A DNA stretch of 64,000 bases from Actinomyces sp. HPA0247 (lineage in GTDB: Bacteria; Actinomycetota; Actinomycetes; Actinomycetales; Actinomycetaceae), in contig KE150451.1 of assembly GCA_000411415.1 (NCBI GenBank), positions 200,872 to 264,871 of the forward strand. The letters are read 5' to 3'. Positions 1 through 9,278 of this stretch are shown in pieces (position 1 is the stretch's first letter; each line of letters begins with the position of its first letter). Position numbers and translations under genes: made by a program. The notes under the pieces were generated by a model. It searched no databases. It saw nothing but the letters and a program-made list of their open reading frames with translations, and had not been told where the DNA came from.

Positions 1-258
1 GATGGATGCCAACGCCCAACGACCAAGCACCCCGCGCGCAGATGGATCGACGAGATCCCATGCGAACCACACGATCGCGAGCGTCGCGCCGAGCGCATTC
101 GCCAGCGCGCTGACGCCAAGGACGAACCACGCGTAGCAGATCACGGCGAGGAGGAGCGTCAGAAAGAGAGACAGGCGCCGCGACCAGCGTCGTGGGTCGG
201 ATGTCAGAAGGACGGTCAGCTCCGAGGCGGCAATGCCTAGGAGAAGCACTTCATGCAC
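1..258 (-). CDS. Putative multi-pass membrane protein, C-terminal part missing
   Basis: An open frame starts at a GTG (256-258) that overlaps the stop of the SatD gene by 8 bases (GTGCATGA) and runs off the left edge. About 86 residues are visible. They contain at least three hydrophobic stretches (about residues 3-17, 27-48 and 51-65) separated by a short arginine-rich loop (DPRRWSRRL), so it is an integral membrane protein. SatD genes in other bacteria are often paired with a small membrane protein of the DUF3307 type. That pairing fits, but family membership cannot be shown from this fragment. The overlap implies translational coupling. Confidence 0.55.
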   Translation of the reverse strand, partial: MHEVLLLGIAASELTVLLTSDPRRWSRRLSLFLTLLLAVICYAWFVLGVSALANALGATLAIVWFAWDLVDPSARGVLGRWALASI

Positions 259-940
259 GTGCGGCCTCCGCAATGATGAGTGACGACTGGATCAACCCCA
301 CCCCCGTGCCCCGGGCGAAGTCAGAAATGGCCTGCTGCGAGAGCTTCTCTGCCCGAGCGATCTCCACCTGGGTCTTACCGAGAAGCAGCGCAGCTGTGAT
401 GCGGCGATGACGCGCAGAGAGCTTGAGGATCGCATGATCACGCAGGCTCAGCAACGCGTTGATGCAGGTCTGGCAATGGCTCGGGAAGGACGACTCAACG
501 GAGGCATGCGCCATGAACCAGGTGCGAATGAACGGATTCGATGAGTCCTGCACATCATGCGCCCGGTTAATCGCAGCGCGGGCCGCCCACCAAGCGGAGC
601 CATCCTGAAGCTGCGCCGAGTCCGCACCATGCGAACGCGCCGGAGCCTGACGATGAACGCCCGAGGAGAACTCTTCAATTCGCCCCGCACCAATTCCGAA
701 GCGAAGCTGAAGCTGTGAGGGAAGCAGAAGCTGCGCACGCAGCGTCAGAAGAAGCGCATCCTCCAGCGTGTAGGCCACAGCCTGAAATTCGTCACCGACC
801 GTCGGGTAAGGCGCCTGCAAGAGCGCAAGCCCCTCACTCGCGTCCGCAAGAGCAGCCTCATAAATTCTCTGAGCCTCTGCACGATTGGTCAGCGTACGAG
901 AGCCAACGATGTCAGCAATGACAGCGTAACGAAGAGTCAC
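251..940 (-). CDS. SatD family protein
   Basis: The 229-residue protein begins with the SatD-type motif AVIADIVGSRTLTNR and ends with a helix-turn-helix-like segment (TQVEIARAEKLSQQAIS, about residues 190-207). SatD proteins are widespread and their biochemical role is not established; the C-terminal segment resembles a DNA-binding helix-turn-helix. The start is a GTG with an AAGGA Shine-Dalgarno sequence about 12 bases upstream. The next gene overlaps the stop, so both are probably one transcript starting in the AT-rich 941-1239 region. Confidence 0.7.
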   Translation of the reverse strand: MTLRYAVIADIVGSRTLTNRAEAQRIYEAALADASEGLALLQAPYPTVGDEFQAVAYTLEDALLLTLRAQLLLPSQLQLRFGIGAGRIEEFSSGVHRQAPARSHGADSAQLQDGSAWWAARAAINRAHDVQDSSNPFIRTWFMAHASVESSFPSHCQTCINALLSLRDHAILKLSARHRRITAALLLGKTQVEIARAEKLSQQAISDFARGTGVGLIQSSLIIAEAARA

Positions 941-1239
941 AGTACCACACTTTTCCTTGTATACGGCTCTTCACAAGCCCCCTCATGGAGGAACCCTGCA
1001 AATTACTCGGCTTCACATGACACATCTAGGCAAACATATTTCAACCATGATGTCAACAGTATTGCGACGTAATGCTAGCTTGTCACATTGCGCATGCGAA
1101 CCGAGTGTCAAACAGTAAATAACCATCTCCACATTCACACTTGTACTGTATGAAATACAAGCTCTATTGTGGCATGTGGGGTTGCACAATAATGTTTACC
1201 ACCAGATGCATATTCCGCCACACGGGCAGTCAATGACCG
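941..1239. other. AT-rich intergenic region with an inverted repeat
   Basis: This roughly 300-base stretch is much richer in A and T than its surroundings and contains no convincing gene. It carries the promoter side of the SatD gene and an imperfect inverted repeat at 1141-1160 (TTGTA and TACAA arms, 10-base spacer). A related TTGTATAC lies at 958-965, close to the SatD start. It may hold regulator sites, but no regulator can be named. Confidence 0.4.
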
Positions 1240-2532
1240 TTAATAGCCCATGATTTCACGGGTCACGTAGTCCGCGAGGAGACGGCCACGCAGCGTGAGG
1301 ACAACGCGCCCGGACAGGGCGCAAGCCCCATCAATGAGTCCATCCGCAATGAGCGTGGCGATACGCCCACCGGAGGAGCCACGTGTTCCTTCAGGCAGTG
1401 ACAGACCCGGCAGCCCCTCAATCTCAACACCCTCGGATGTACGCACGCCCAGCATGACACGCTCCAGCTCGCGCGCATCCGCGTCGAGAACCTCGCCAGC
1501 GTAAGCGGGAGACTGTCCAGTATTCAGACGCCCCGCATAGGCTCCCGGGTTCTTCACGTTCCACCAGCGCATACGCCCCACGTGCGAATGCGCTCCCGGC
1601 CCGAAGCCCCACCAATCCCAGTCCCGCCAGTAAGCCAAGTTATGGGAAGAGGCGTGCCCATAGAGGGTCGATGGACCTCCCGAGGCGCGGTCCGCCTCGG
1701 TGACGTGCGCGAAGTTCGAAATCTCGTACCATGCGTATCCCGCCTCACCCAGGAGGGCATCGGCGAGCTCATACTTGGCAGCCTCATCGTCCGGATCGGG
1801 GGTCGGCAGCTCTCCCCGGGCCACCTGCGCCCCCATCTTCGTCCCCTCCTCGACAACAAGCGCGTAGGCGCTGATATGGTCGGGCTCGTACGACAGGGCA
1901 GCACGCAGGGATGTTTCCCAGTCCGCCAGGCTCTCCCCGGGGGTTCCGTAGATAAGATCCACCGAGGTCGACAGGCCCGCTTCCTTCGCCCACTCCACGA
2001 CGAGGGGAACCCGCTCGGGCGTATGCGTGCGATCCAGGGTCGCGAGGATCTCAGGAACGGCCGACTGCATGCCGAACGACACTCGAGTAAACCCAGCGTC
2101 AGCCAGTTGCGCCAGTCCATCACGCGTCACCGTGTCGGGGTTAGCCTCGAGGGTCACCTCCGCGCCCGGCGCAATACCGATGCGTTCACGCAGGCCCACG
2201 AGGATCTCGGTCAACTCATCGACATCCAGCATCGTCGGAGTACCGCCACCGAAAAACACCGTCCGCGCCTGGCGCGTGGGGAGTCCAGCCTCGGACATGA
2301 CCCGAAACGCCAGAGCAGCCTCGGCAAGAACGGAGGGCGCGTAGTCCCCCACCTGCGCGCCCGGACCGAAACCGACCGTGTACGTGTTGAAGTCGCAATA
2401 CCCACAGCGCACGCGGCAAAAAGGGACGTGCACATACAGGGAGAGGGGACGACCGCGATCCACCTCGACGAGGCCGGGGTCGAGCGATCCGTCGGTCGGC
2501 CAGCGCTCCCCCTCAGGCTGGGCGGGGCTCAC
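1240..2532 (-). CDS. hemW: Radical SAM haem chaperone HemW (coproporphyrinogen III oxidase-like)
   Basis: The 430-residue protein has the radical SAM cluster motif CxxxCxxC as C39, C43 and C46 (HVPFCRVRCGYC), followed by GGGTPT and EANPDT segments typical of the HemN/HemW group. The HemW-type HNLAYW motif is present. HemW carries a [4Fe-4S] cluster and inserts haem into target proteins; true HemN has a different cysteine pattern. It is the last gene of lepA-trmB-hemW, 24 bases after trmB. The lepA-hemW linkage is common in actinobacteria. Confidence 0.9.
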   Translation of the reverse strand: MSPAQPEGERWPTDGSLDPGLVEVDRGRPLSLYVHVPFCRVRCGYCDFNTYTVGFGPGAQVGDYAPSVLAEAALAFRVMSEAGLPTRQARTVFFGGGTPTMLDVDELTEILVGLRERIGIAPGAEVTLEANPDTVTRDGLAQLADAGFTRVSFGMQSAVPEILATLDRTHTPERVPLVVEWAKEAGLSTSVDLIYGTPGESLADWETSLRAALSYEPDHISAYALVVEEGTKMGAQVARGELPTPDPDDEAAKYELADALLGEAGYAWYEISNFAHVTEADRASGGPSTLYGHASSHNLAYWRDWDWWGFGPGAHSHVGRMRWWNVKNPGAYAGRLNTGQSPAYAGEVLDADARELERVMLGVRTSEGVEIEGLPGLSLPEGTRGSSGGRIATLIADGLIDGACALSGRVVLTLRGRLLADYVTREIMGY

Positions 2533-2556
2533 CGGCGCACTCCGCGTCTCACGACG

Positions 2557-3365
2557 TCAGCCACGGGGACGACGAATGCCGACGATGTCATGGGCATGGC
2601 GCCCGGCATCGATACCGCGCGTCTCAAAGTGTGTGACGACGCGTCCCTCGAAACGCGGGGCGAATCCCCCACGCTCAGGCTCAGGATCACCCGGATCCGG
2701 TCGCTCCCCGGCGTGCGGGTTTTCGAAAAGCTCGCAGGCCTCGATCACGTCTCGCATCTGCCACGCGTAGTCATCCCAATCGGTGGCCAGGCGCCACGCT
2801 CCCCCGTCGCGCAACAGGCGTGCCACCTCGAGGGCAAACGAATCGGACACCAGGCGACGCTTACGATGTCGGGCCTTGCGCCACGGATCGGGGAAGAACG
2901 TCCAGACCTCGTCCAAGCACGCGTCCTCCAGCATGATGGGAAGGGCCTGAGCAGCATCGGCTTCGATCACGCGGATGTTATCCACACCCGCGTCGACCGC
3001 CTTGGACACGAGCTTGGCGATGCCCGGAACCCACACCTCAAGGGCGAGGAAGTCACGCTCGGGATGGGCAGCCGCAGCAGCGACAATCTGCTCGCCCGTG
3101 CCCGAGCCAATCTCGAGCGTGACGGGAGCGCTGCGTCCAAACAACTCAGCCAGATCGAGCGTGAAATCCTGCGCGACCGTCGTGTAGCCAACACCGCGAC
3201 GCGGCTCGACCACATAGCGGTGCGCATGGGCCTCCCACGTGCGCGCGAGGTTCGCGGGCAGTTCGCGAGTGCGTCGCGTGAAAGACTTCGTGCGGCTCAT
3301 GAAGACCGTGCCCTCGGGGGCCTCACCCGGACGACGATCCACGGCCTCGTTCATCCGATCCCCGC

Positions 3366-3369
<4 letters not shown>
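2557..3369 (-). CDS. trmB: tRNA (guanine-46-N7-)-methyltransferase
   Basis: The enzyme methylates N7 of G46 in the tRNA variable loop using SAM. The SAM-binding LEIGSGTGE, the signature [15 protein letters not shown] and the late [10 protein letters not shown] and THFETRG motifs identify TrmB. The GTG start overlaps the lepA stop by 4 bases (GTGA), implying coupling. In-frame ATGs 5 and 23 codons later are alternatives because the first ~25 residues are poorly conserved in character. At 270 residues it is slightly long for the family because of this N-terminal extension. Confidence 0.92.
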
Positions 3370-5222
<1,853 letters not shown>

Positions 5223-5318
5223 GTGAACCTCCGTGAAGTCGTTAACCTCCTTATCGTCCCATTGTCGTAGGCGTTTGTGCCAGTTCAGGCGCGGGAAGTC
5301 GCGCACAGTGGCCTCGGC

Positions 5319-6326
5319 TCACACCCCTTGCGAGCCTCCCATCTCCCCCTGAGCAACGATGGAAATCGCCTCCGTGAAGTCGCAGTCTTCCCAGTCATCG
5401 GGATGATCATCGCGAAGTTTGCGCGCGATGGCCTCGGCACGTTGGTCATCACCGCGCATCGTGGCCAGGGTCAGCAAAATGGTGCGAATGCGTGCCGTGA
5501 GGGGATCGCGATCCCCCAGGTATCGTCGGCAGTCCTCTGCCAACACCGTCCACAGGTCCTCGCCAGCATCCCGATCACCTCCCATCCAGGTATTGCGCGC
5601 GATCTCGTTACGCAAGCGCAACACCCGCCAATCACCATGCTCAGCGACCCTCAGAAGCACGTCCATGTTGTGCTCGTAGAGCGCGATCGCCTCGTCGTAG
5701 TGGCGATCAGCAGAAAGAACCTCAGCGAGGTTGTCGCGTACGGTCAGCAGCGTCATGTCGGCTTCATCGCGCGTCCCTTCCATGTCCGCGAGGAGCTCAC
5801 GGTAGACGCGGGCTGCCCTGGACCACTTCCCAGTGTTCTTCCACGGCATCGCCGAATTATTGCGAATCGCGACAGCAATCTGAGGGTCGAGGCCGCGGCA
5901 GGACTTCACGTCAGCGACGAGCGCACCAAAGCGGCGGGACGCCATGTCGTTGAAACCCAGAACCGACAGCCAGTAGGCCTCGGAGTTCCTCAGCATCAGG
6001 ACAAGGGGATGGTCACGCTCCAAAACCCTGGCCCCGAGCCGCGCGGCATCGCCCGCCACGCGCCGACACCGATCATAGGATCCCAGCGCACAATGCCAGT
6101 CAACACACAGTTTGGCCGCTTCGAGACGCAGCTCAATCGACACCTCCTCGTCCTCGTACACCCCAGTCGCATGTTCCAGGGCTCGCTCCATCGAGCCGCC
6201 AGCGGCGCTACTCAATGCATCAGCCAGGCAAGCACGAGCTCGGGCGTCGGGTGAGCCAGGGGTGGATGAGGCCAGGCCAAAGGCGTCGAGGGATACGATC
6301 GGACCATGAATCGTTGCAGTGGACAT
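5319..6326 (-). CDS. Tetratricopeptide-repeat protein of unknown role
   Basis: A soluble all-helical protein of about 335 residues built from degenerate TPR units, for example around EALEHATGVYEDEEVSIEL, AARVYRELLADMEG and DEAIALYEHNMDVL. TPR arrays are protein-protein interaction scaffolds. No enzymatic or DNA-binding domain is visible. The ATG at 6324-6326 is preferred over a GTG 9 bases upstream because AAAGG is 8 bases before the ATG. The gene is transcribed away from the PemK-like gene, and two DnaA-box sequences lie in the shared upstream region. Confidence 0.65.
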   Translation of the reverse strand: MSTATIHGPIVSLDAFGLASSTPGSPDARARACLADALSSAAGGSMERALEHATGVYEDEEVSIELRLEAAKLCVDWHCALGSYDRCRRVAGDAARLGARVLERDHPLVLMLRNSEAYWLSVLGFNDMASRRFGALVADVKSCRGLDPQIAVAIRNNSAMPWKNTGKWSRAARVYRELLADMEGTRDEADMTLLTVRDNLAEVLSADRHYDEAIALYEHNMDVLLRVAEHGDWRVLRLRNEIARNTWMGGDRDAGEDLWTVLAEDCRRYLGDRDPLTARIRTILLTLATMRGDDQRAEAIARKLRDDHPDDWEDCDFTEAISIVAQGEMGGSQGV

Positions 6327-6416
6327 CGTCGTCACCTTTCATCGTTGAGAGTTCATCTGCGAACACATCCAGAATGAAACAGACAACCATGCACTGTCAC
6401 GCAGAGAGATAACCCC

Positions 6417-6455
6417 TGTGGATAACCTGGCCGCTTGCAGAACCCCTGTGGATAA
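6417..6455. promoter_or_regulatory. Two exact DnaA-box 9-mers
   Basis: TGTGGATAA, the complement of the DnaA-box consensus TTATCCACA, occurs at 6417-6425 and again at 6447-6455, exactly 30 bases apart. Both sit in the same AACCCCTGTGGATAA context. They lie in the divergent intergenic space between the TPR gene and the PemK-like gene. A third exact copy is at 16500-16508. Binding by DnaA is an inference from the match. Confidence 0.5.
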
Positions 6456-6491
6456 AAACGGATGGTTCCTCCCCTGCCGTATGCTGGTGCC

Positions 6492-7124
6492 ATGAATTCA
6501 TTCGTCAGGGGCCTGTTCAACTTCCTCATCAGCGTCATCTCCGGCGCCGCCGAGGAGTCGCAGTCGAACACCACCAAGCCGTCGCAGCACCAGTCGAACA
6601 CCACAACGACACGCAAGCCGCGCTCGTCCTCATCGTCCAACGCGCGCTCCGGCTCGGCCCACCGCTACGAGGACCCGGCGACCTCGAATCGTCCCCAGAC
6701 GTCCATCCGCGAGGCGAGCATCGCCGACGCGCTCGCCAATGCCTCGTACACGCCCGTCATGGATGGGGACGCCGACCCCGGTGAAGTCGTATGGACCTGG
6801 GTCCCCTATCAGGAGGACGCCTCCGTCGGTAAGGACCGCCCAGCCGTCGTCATCGGCGCGCAGGGCGACGGCGTGTATATCCTGCAGCTGACCAGCAAGG
6901 ATCACACGCGCGACGCCGCCCAGGAGGCAGCCGCCGGACGCTACTGGTTCGACATCGGCTCAGGCGACTGGGATTCCAAGGGCCGCCCCTCCGAGGTGCG
7001 TCTCGACCGCGCCCTGTGGGTCAAGGCCACCGATGTGCGGCGCGAGGGCTCGATCCTGCCCAAGGCAACCTGGCAGCTCATCGTCGACGCACTCGAGGAG
7101 CACTACCGCACGCACGGAGAATAA
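6492..7124 (+). CDS. PemK/MazF-like protein with N-terminal hydrophobic anchor
   Basis: The 210-residue protein has three parts. Residues 1-19 are hydrophobic (FVRGLFNFLISVISGAA) and look like an amphipathic or membrane anchor. Residues 20-80 are a Ser/Thr/Asn-rich linker. Residues ~90-210 match the PemK/MazF fold, with PGEVVWTWVPYQED, GKDRPAVVIG and a late LDRALWVKATDV. MazF toxins cleave RNA, but no antitoxin gene is adjacent, so a toxin role is doubtful. The ATG at 6492 is chosen because the family-like part lies downstream; a further in-frame ATG at 6462 has no better support. Confidence 0.65.
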   Translation: MNSFVRGLFNFLISVISGAAEESQSNTTKPSQHQSNTTTTRKPRSSSSSNARSGSAHRYEDPATSNRPQTSIREASIADALANASYTPVMDGDADPGEVVWTWVPYQEDASVGKDRPAVVIGAQGDGVYILQLTSKDHTRDAAQEAAAGRYWFDIGSGDWDSKGRPSEVRLDRALWVKATDVRREGSILPKATWQLIVDALEEHYRTHGE

Positions 7125-7171
7125 CTCCGCGACACGTGACCGACCTTACGAGGCCGGACAAGCGCCAGGAA

Positions 7172-7201
7172 TATGACGAGAAGGCCCCTCCCTGGTATGA
7201 T
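7172..7201 (+). promoter_or_regulatory. Possible rpsT promoter (extended -10)
   Basis: TGGTATGAT at 7193-7201 forms an extended -10 (TGN-TATGAT). A weak TATGAC lies at the -35 position, 7172-7177. Transcription from here would give an rpsT leader of about 130 bases containing GC-rich inverted segments (7207-7260). S20 is autoregulated in some bacteria, so the leader may be regulatory. A TTGACA at 7283-7288 lacks a matching -10. Confidence 0.35.
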
Positions 7202-7335
7202 CGGTGGTTGGACTCCCGGCCTGGTCGGGCAGGGGGTCTGGTTAGGACCGTTTGCGGGTGTCCCCACGCCTAAGTCCCGGTCTTGACACAGCCCTCACCG
7301 ACCCTGTCAGACATACATCAAGGAGAAATCCGACT

Positions 7336-7602
7336 GTGGCAAACATTAAGTCCCAGAAGAAGCGCATCCTCACCAACGAGAAGCGCCGCGTTCGTAACCA
7401 GTCCGTGAAGTCCGAGCTGAAGACCCTGGTCCGCCACACGCGCGAGGCCGTTGAGGCCGGCGACAAGGACAAGGCTCTCGCCGCTCTGCGTATCGCTTCG
7501 CGCAAGCTGGACGTCGCCGTCTCCAAGGGCGTCATCCACAAGAACCAGGCCGCGAACCGCAAGTCCAAGCTTGCTCGTCGCGTCGCCTCGATCGCTGACT
7601 GA
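7336..7602 (+). CDS. rpsT: 30S ribosomal protein S20
   Basis: An 88-residue basic protein beginning with the classic bS20 motif [11 protein letters not shown] and ending [11 protein letters not shown]20 binds 16S rRNA early in 30S assembly. The GTG start at 7336 has AAGGAG about 11 bases upstream and gives the family's normal length. The gene is monocistronic, with its own upstream leader and a strong terminator immediately after. Confidence 0.97.
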   Translation: MANIKSQKKRILTNEKRRVRNQSVKSELKTLVRHTREAVEAGDKDKALAALRIASRKLDVAVSKGVIHKNQAANRKSKLARRVASIAD

Positions 7603-7622
7603 TCAAACGCACGTTTGACATG

Positions 7623-7653
7623 AAGCGGGTCGCCCACTGGGCGGCCCGCTTTC
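7623..7653 (+). terminator. Intrinsic terminator of rpsT
   Basis: A GC-rich stem pairs AAGCGGG-CGCCCA with TGGGCGGCCCGCTT, followed by TTCGT. It lies 20 bases after the rpsT stop. Confidence 0.8.
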
Positions 7654-7816
7654 GTATACCCACTCCCCTGTGCTTGTGCGTGGTCGAGCATGCTTGCCCA
7701 TGGTCGAGGTATGCCCCCGGTCTTGTCCGCACTCCGGCACGTCACGCGCATAGCTGAGCCCCGACCTCGTCGAAATGAACTGCGCCCCGAAACTTGGACG
7801 CGTTTAATGGTTGCCG

Positions 7817-8677
7817 TTATGCGACTTCCTGTAGGGCCTGATCCCGGTATTCTGCCGGGGTCAGGCCCTTGAGCTTTACTTGGCGTCTTGTTGTGTTCCA
7901 GTGCGTGATGTAAGCCTCGAGGTCGGCTTTGAAGCTCTCGAAGGTCTGCCAGTCCTGGCCGCGAAAGAACTCGTCCTTGAGGTGCCCGAAGACCTGCTCG
8001 GTGGCGCCGTTGTCGATGCAGTTGCCTTTGCGTGACATGCTCTGGATGAAACCGTTATCGGCGAGCGCACTGATGTAGGCCTTGTGCTGGTATTGCCATC
8101 CCATGTCCGAGTGCAAGATCGGCTCGACCCCTGCGGGCTTGGCGTCCATGAGCATCTGGAGCATCTCTTGTTGCTGGGCGAGGTTGGGACACATCGAGAT
8201 GGAGTGGGCGACGATCTCTTTGCTGGCAAAGTCGTAGACCGGAGCGAGGTAGGCCTTACCGAAGGAGAGCTTGAACTCGGTGACATCGGTACCCAATTTC
8301 TGCCAGGGCCCATCGGCCTTAAAGTCGCGGCCGATGATGTTGTCGAAACTTTGCCCCACGTCCCCCTTGTAGGAGTTGTACCTGTGGTAGGCCCTCTCGC
8401 GGCGTATGCCGCAGCGCAGCCCCATCTCACGCATCATCTTTAAGACCGTCTTATCGGCGATGCGCTCCCCTTCCTCAGCGCGCAGGCACATGGCTACCTG
8501 CCTGTGACCGCACCCGTTGGGGGTTCGTGAAAAAATCTGGGCAACCTTGGGCCGCAGATACACCCTGGTTGGCTGCTGGGGGTGAGCCAGCGCGTAGTAG
8601 TAGCTCGACCTGGCAAGACCGGCGGCCTCGAGGAGATCACACACCGCATGTCCGCGCCCTGAAAGCTGCGCGACCAC
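7817..8677 (-). CDS. IS3-family transposase, catalytic OrfB
   Basis: This 286-residue frame contains the N-terminal HTH_21-type segment and the rve integrase core. The DDE residues are visible as D in GTDVTEFKLS, D in LHSDMGWQY, and E in ATEQVFGHLKDEF. The product cuts and joins the IS ends. OrfB is in the -1 frame relative to OrfA and overlaps its stop (TAGTG). Its frame is open without a stop back to the A7 slippery run, so it is normally made as an OrfAB fusion by -1 frameshifting. No inactivating mutation is seen. Confidence 0.9.
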   Translation of the reverse strand: MVAQLSGRGHAVCDLLEAAGLARSSYYYALAHPQQPTRVYLRPKVAQIFSRTPNGCGHRQVAMCLRAEEGERIADKTVLKMMREMGLRCGIRRERAYHRYNSYKGDVGQSFDNIIGRDFKADGPWQKLGTDVTEFKLSFGKAYLAPVYDFASKEIVAHSISMCPNLAQQQEMLQMLMDAKPAGVEPILHSDMGWQYQHKAYISALADNGFIQSMSRKGNCIDNGATEQVFGHLKDEFFRGQDWQTFESFKADLEAYITHWNTTRRQVKLKGLTPAEYRDQALQEVA

Positions 8678-9180
8678 TAGGGCTTTGTCCCGGTTTGGGA
8701 GCGCCTCTGCGCCTTCAGGGCAATCGATTTTTTTAGGTACGCCACCTGCGCCTCGAGCTTGCGCACGCGCTCTTCGAGTTCCTCCTCACGCGTTGGTGGC
8801 ACCGCCCCCTTTGGCCTGCCCTTGGGCTTGGGCTTGAGCGCCTGCGCGCCGCCCTCGCGGTACAGCCTGCACCACTTCTTCAACGATGTCGCGCTCGCAA
8901 TACCGAAACGCACCATCGCCTCAGGCTTACTCATCCCACCGTCAACCACGGCCCTCGCCGCAGCGACCTTGGTCTCATAGTCGTATTTGGCCCGCTTTAC
9001 TCCCATGGCAAGAAGCCCGCCCCTCCCGATCACGCGGTACATCTTCTGCCACTCTCTCACAGTCTCAGCAGACACACCAAGCCTCCCGGCGGTCAAACCG
9101 TAGCCGCATCCCCTCTCAAACATCTCCACCGCCTGCTCCCGAAGCAAACGATCATGCCTCAACCCCAGATTCACAGACAC
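8677..9180 (-). CDS. IS3-family transposase, OrfA (helix-turn-helix)
   Basis: A 167-residue protein with two helix-turn-helix segments (TAGRLGVSAETVREWQK near residue 30 and SKPEAMVRFGIASATSLKKW near residue 85). A coiled-coil leucine-zipper region follows (EEELEERVRKLEAQVAYLKK), as expected for IS3 OrfA, which binds the IS ends. The coding strand has an A7 run (8728-8734) in the codons for LKKS, the expected -1 frameshift site into OrfB. Confidence 0.9.
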   Translation of the reverse strand: MSVNLGLRHDRLLREQAVEMFERGCGYGLTAGRLGVSAETVREWQKMYRVIGRGGLLAMGVKRAKYDYETKVAAARAVVDGGMSKPEAMVRFGIASATSLKKWCRLYREGGAQALKPKPKGRPKGAVPPTREEELEERVRKLEAQVAYLKKSIALKAQRRSQTGTKP

Positions 9181-9278
9181 GAAAAGCCTCCCATTCCCTG
9201 GACTTCAATTTCGATGTCCAAGAAACGGGAGGCAGTTCACAGCGAGAGGAGCGGGGCATTGCTGCAATCCGCCAGCGA

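Larger units (their letters stand above)
7776..9239 (-). mobile_element. Complete IS3-family insertion sequence
   Basis: The element is about 1,464 bases long. Its ends are imperfect inverted repeats: the left end begins TGAACTGCGCCCCGAAAC and the right end, read inward, begins TGAACTGCCTCCCGTTTC; both continue with CTTGGAC. It carries two overlapping transposase frames with a frameshift site between them. The bases just outside the ends (AAA left, CAG right) do not form an obvious target duplication. It sits between rpsT and the convergent ABC exporter genes, so it interrupts no recognisable gene. Confidence 0.85.

Noticed and set aside
7773-9242. Target-site duplication of the IS3 element
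   Set aside because: The three or four bases flanking each end do not match, so no duplication can be claimed.
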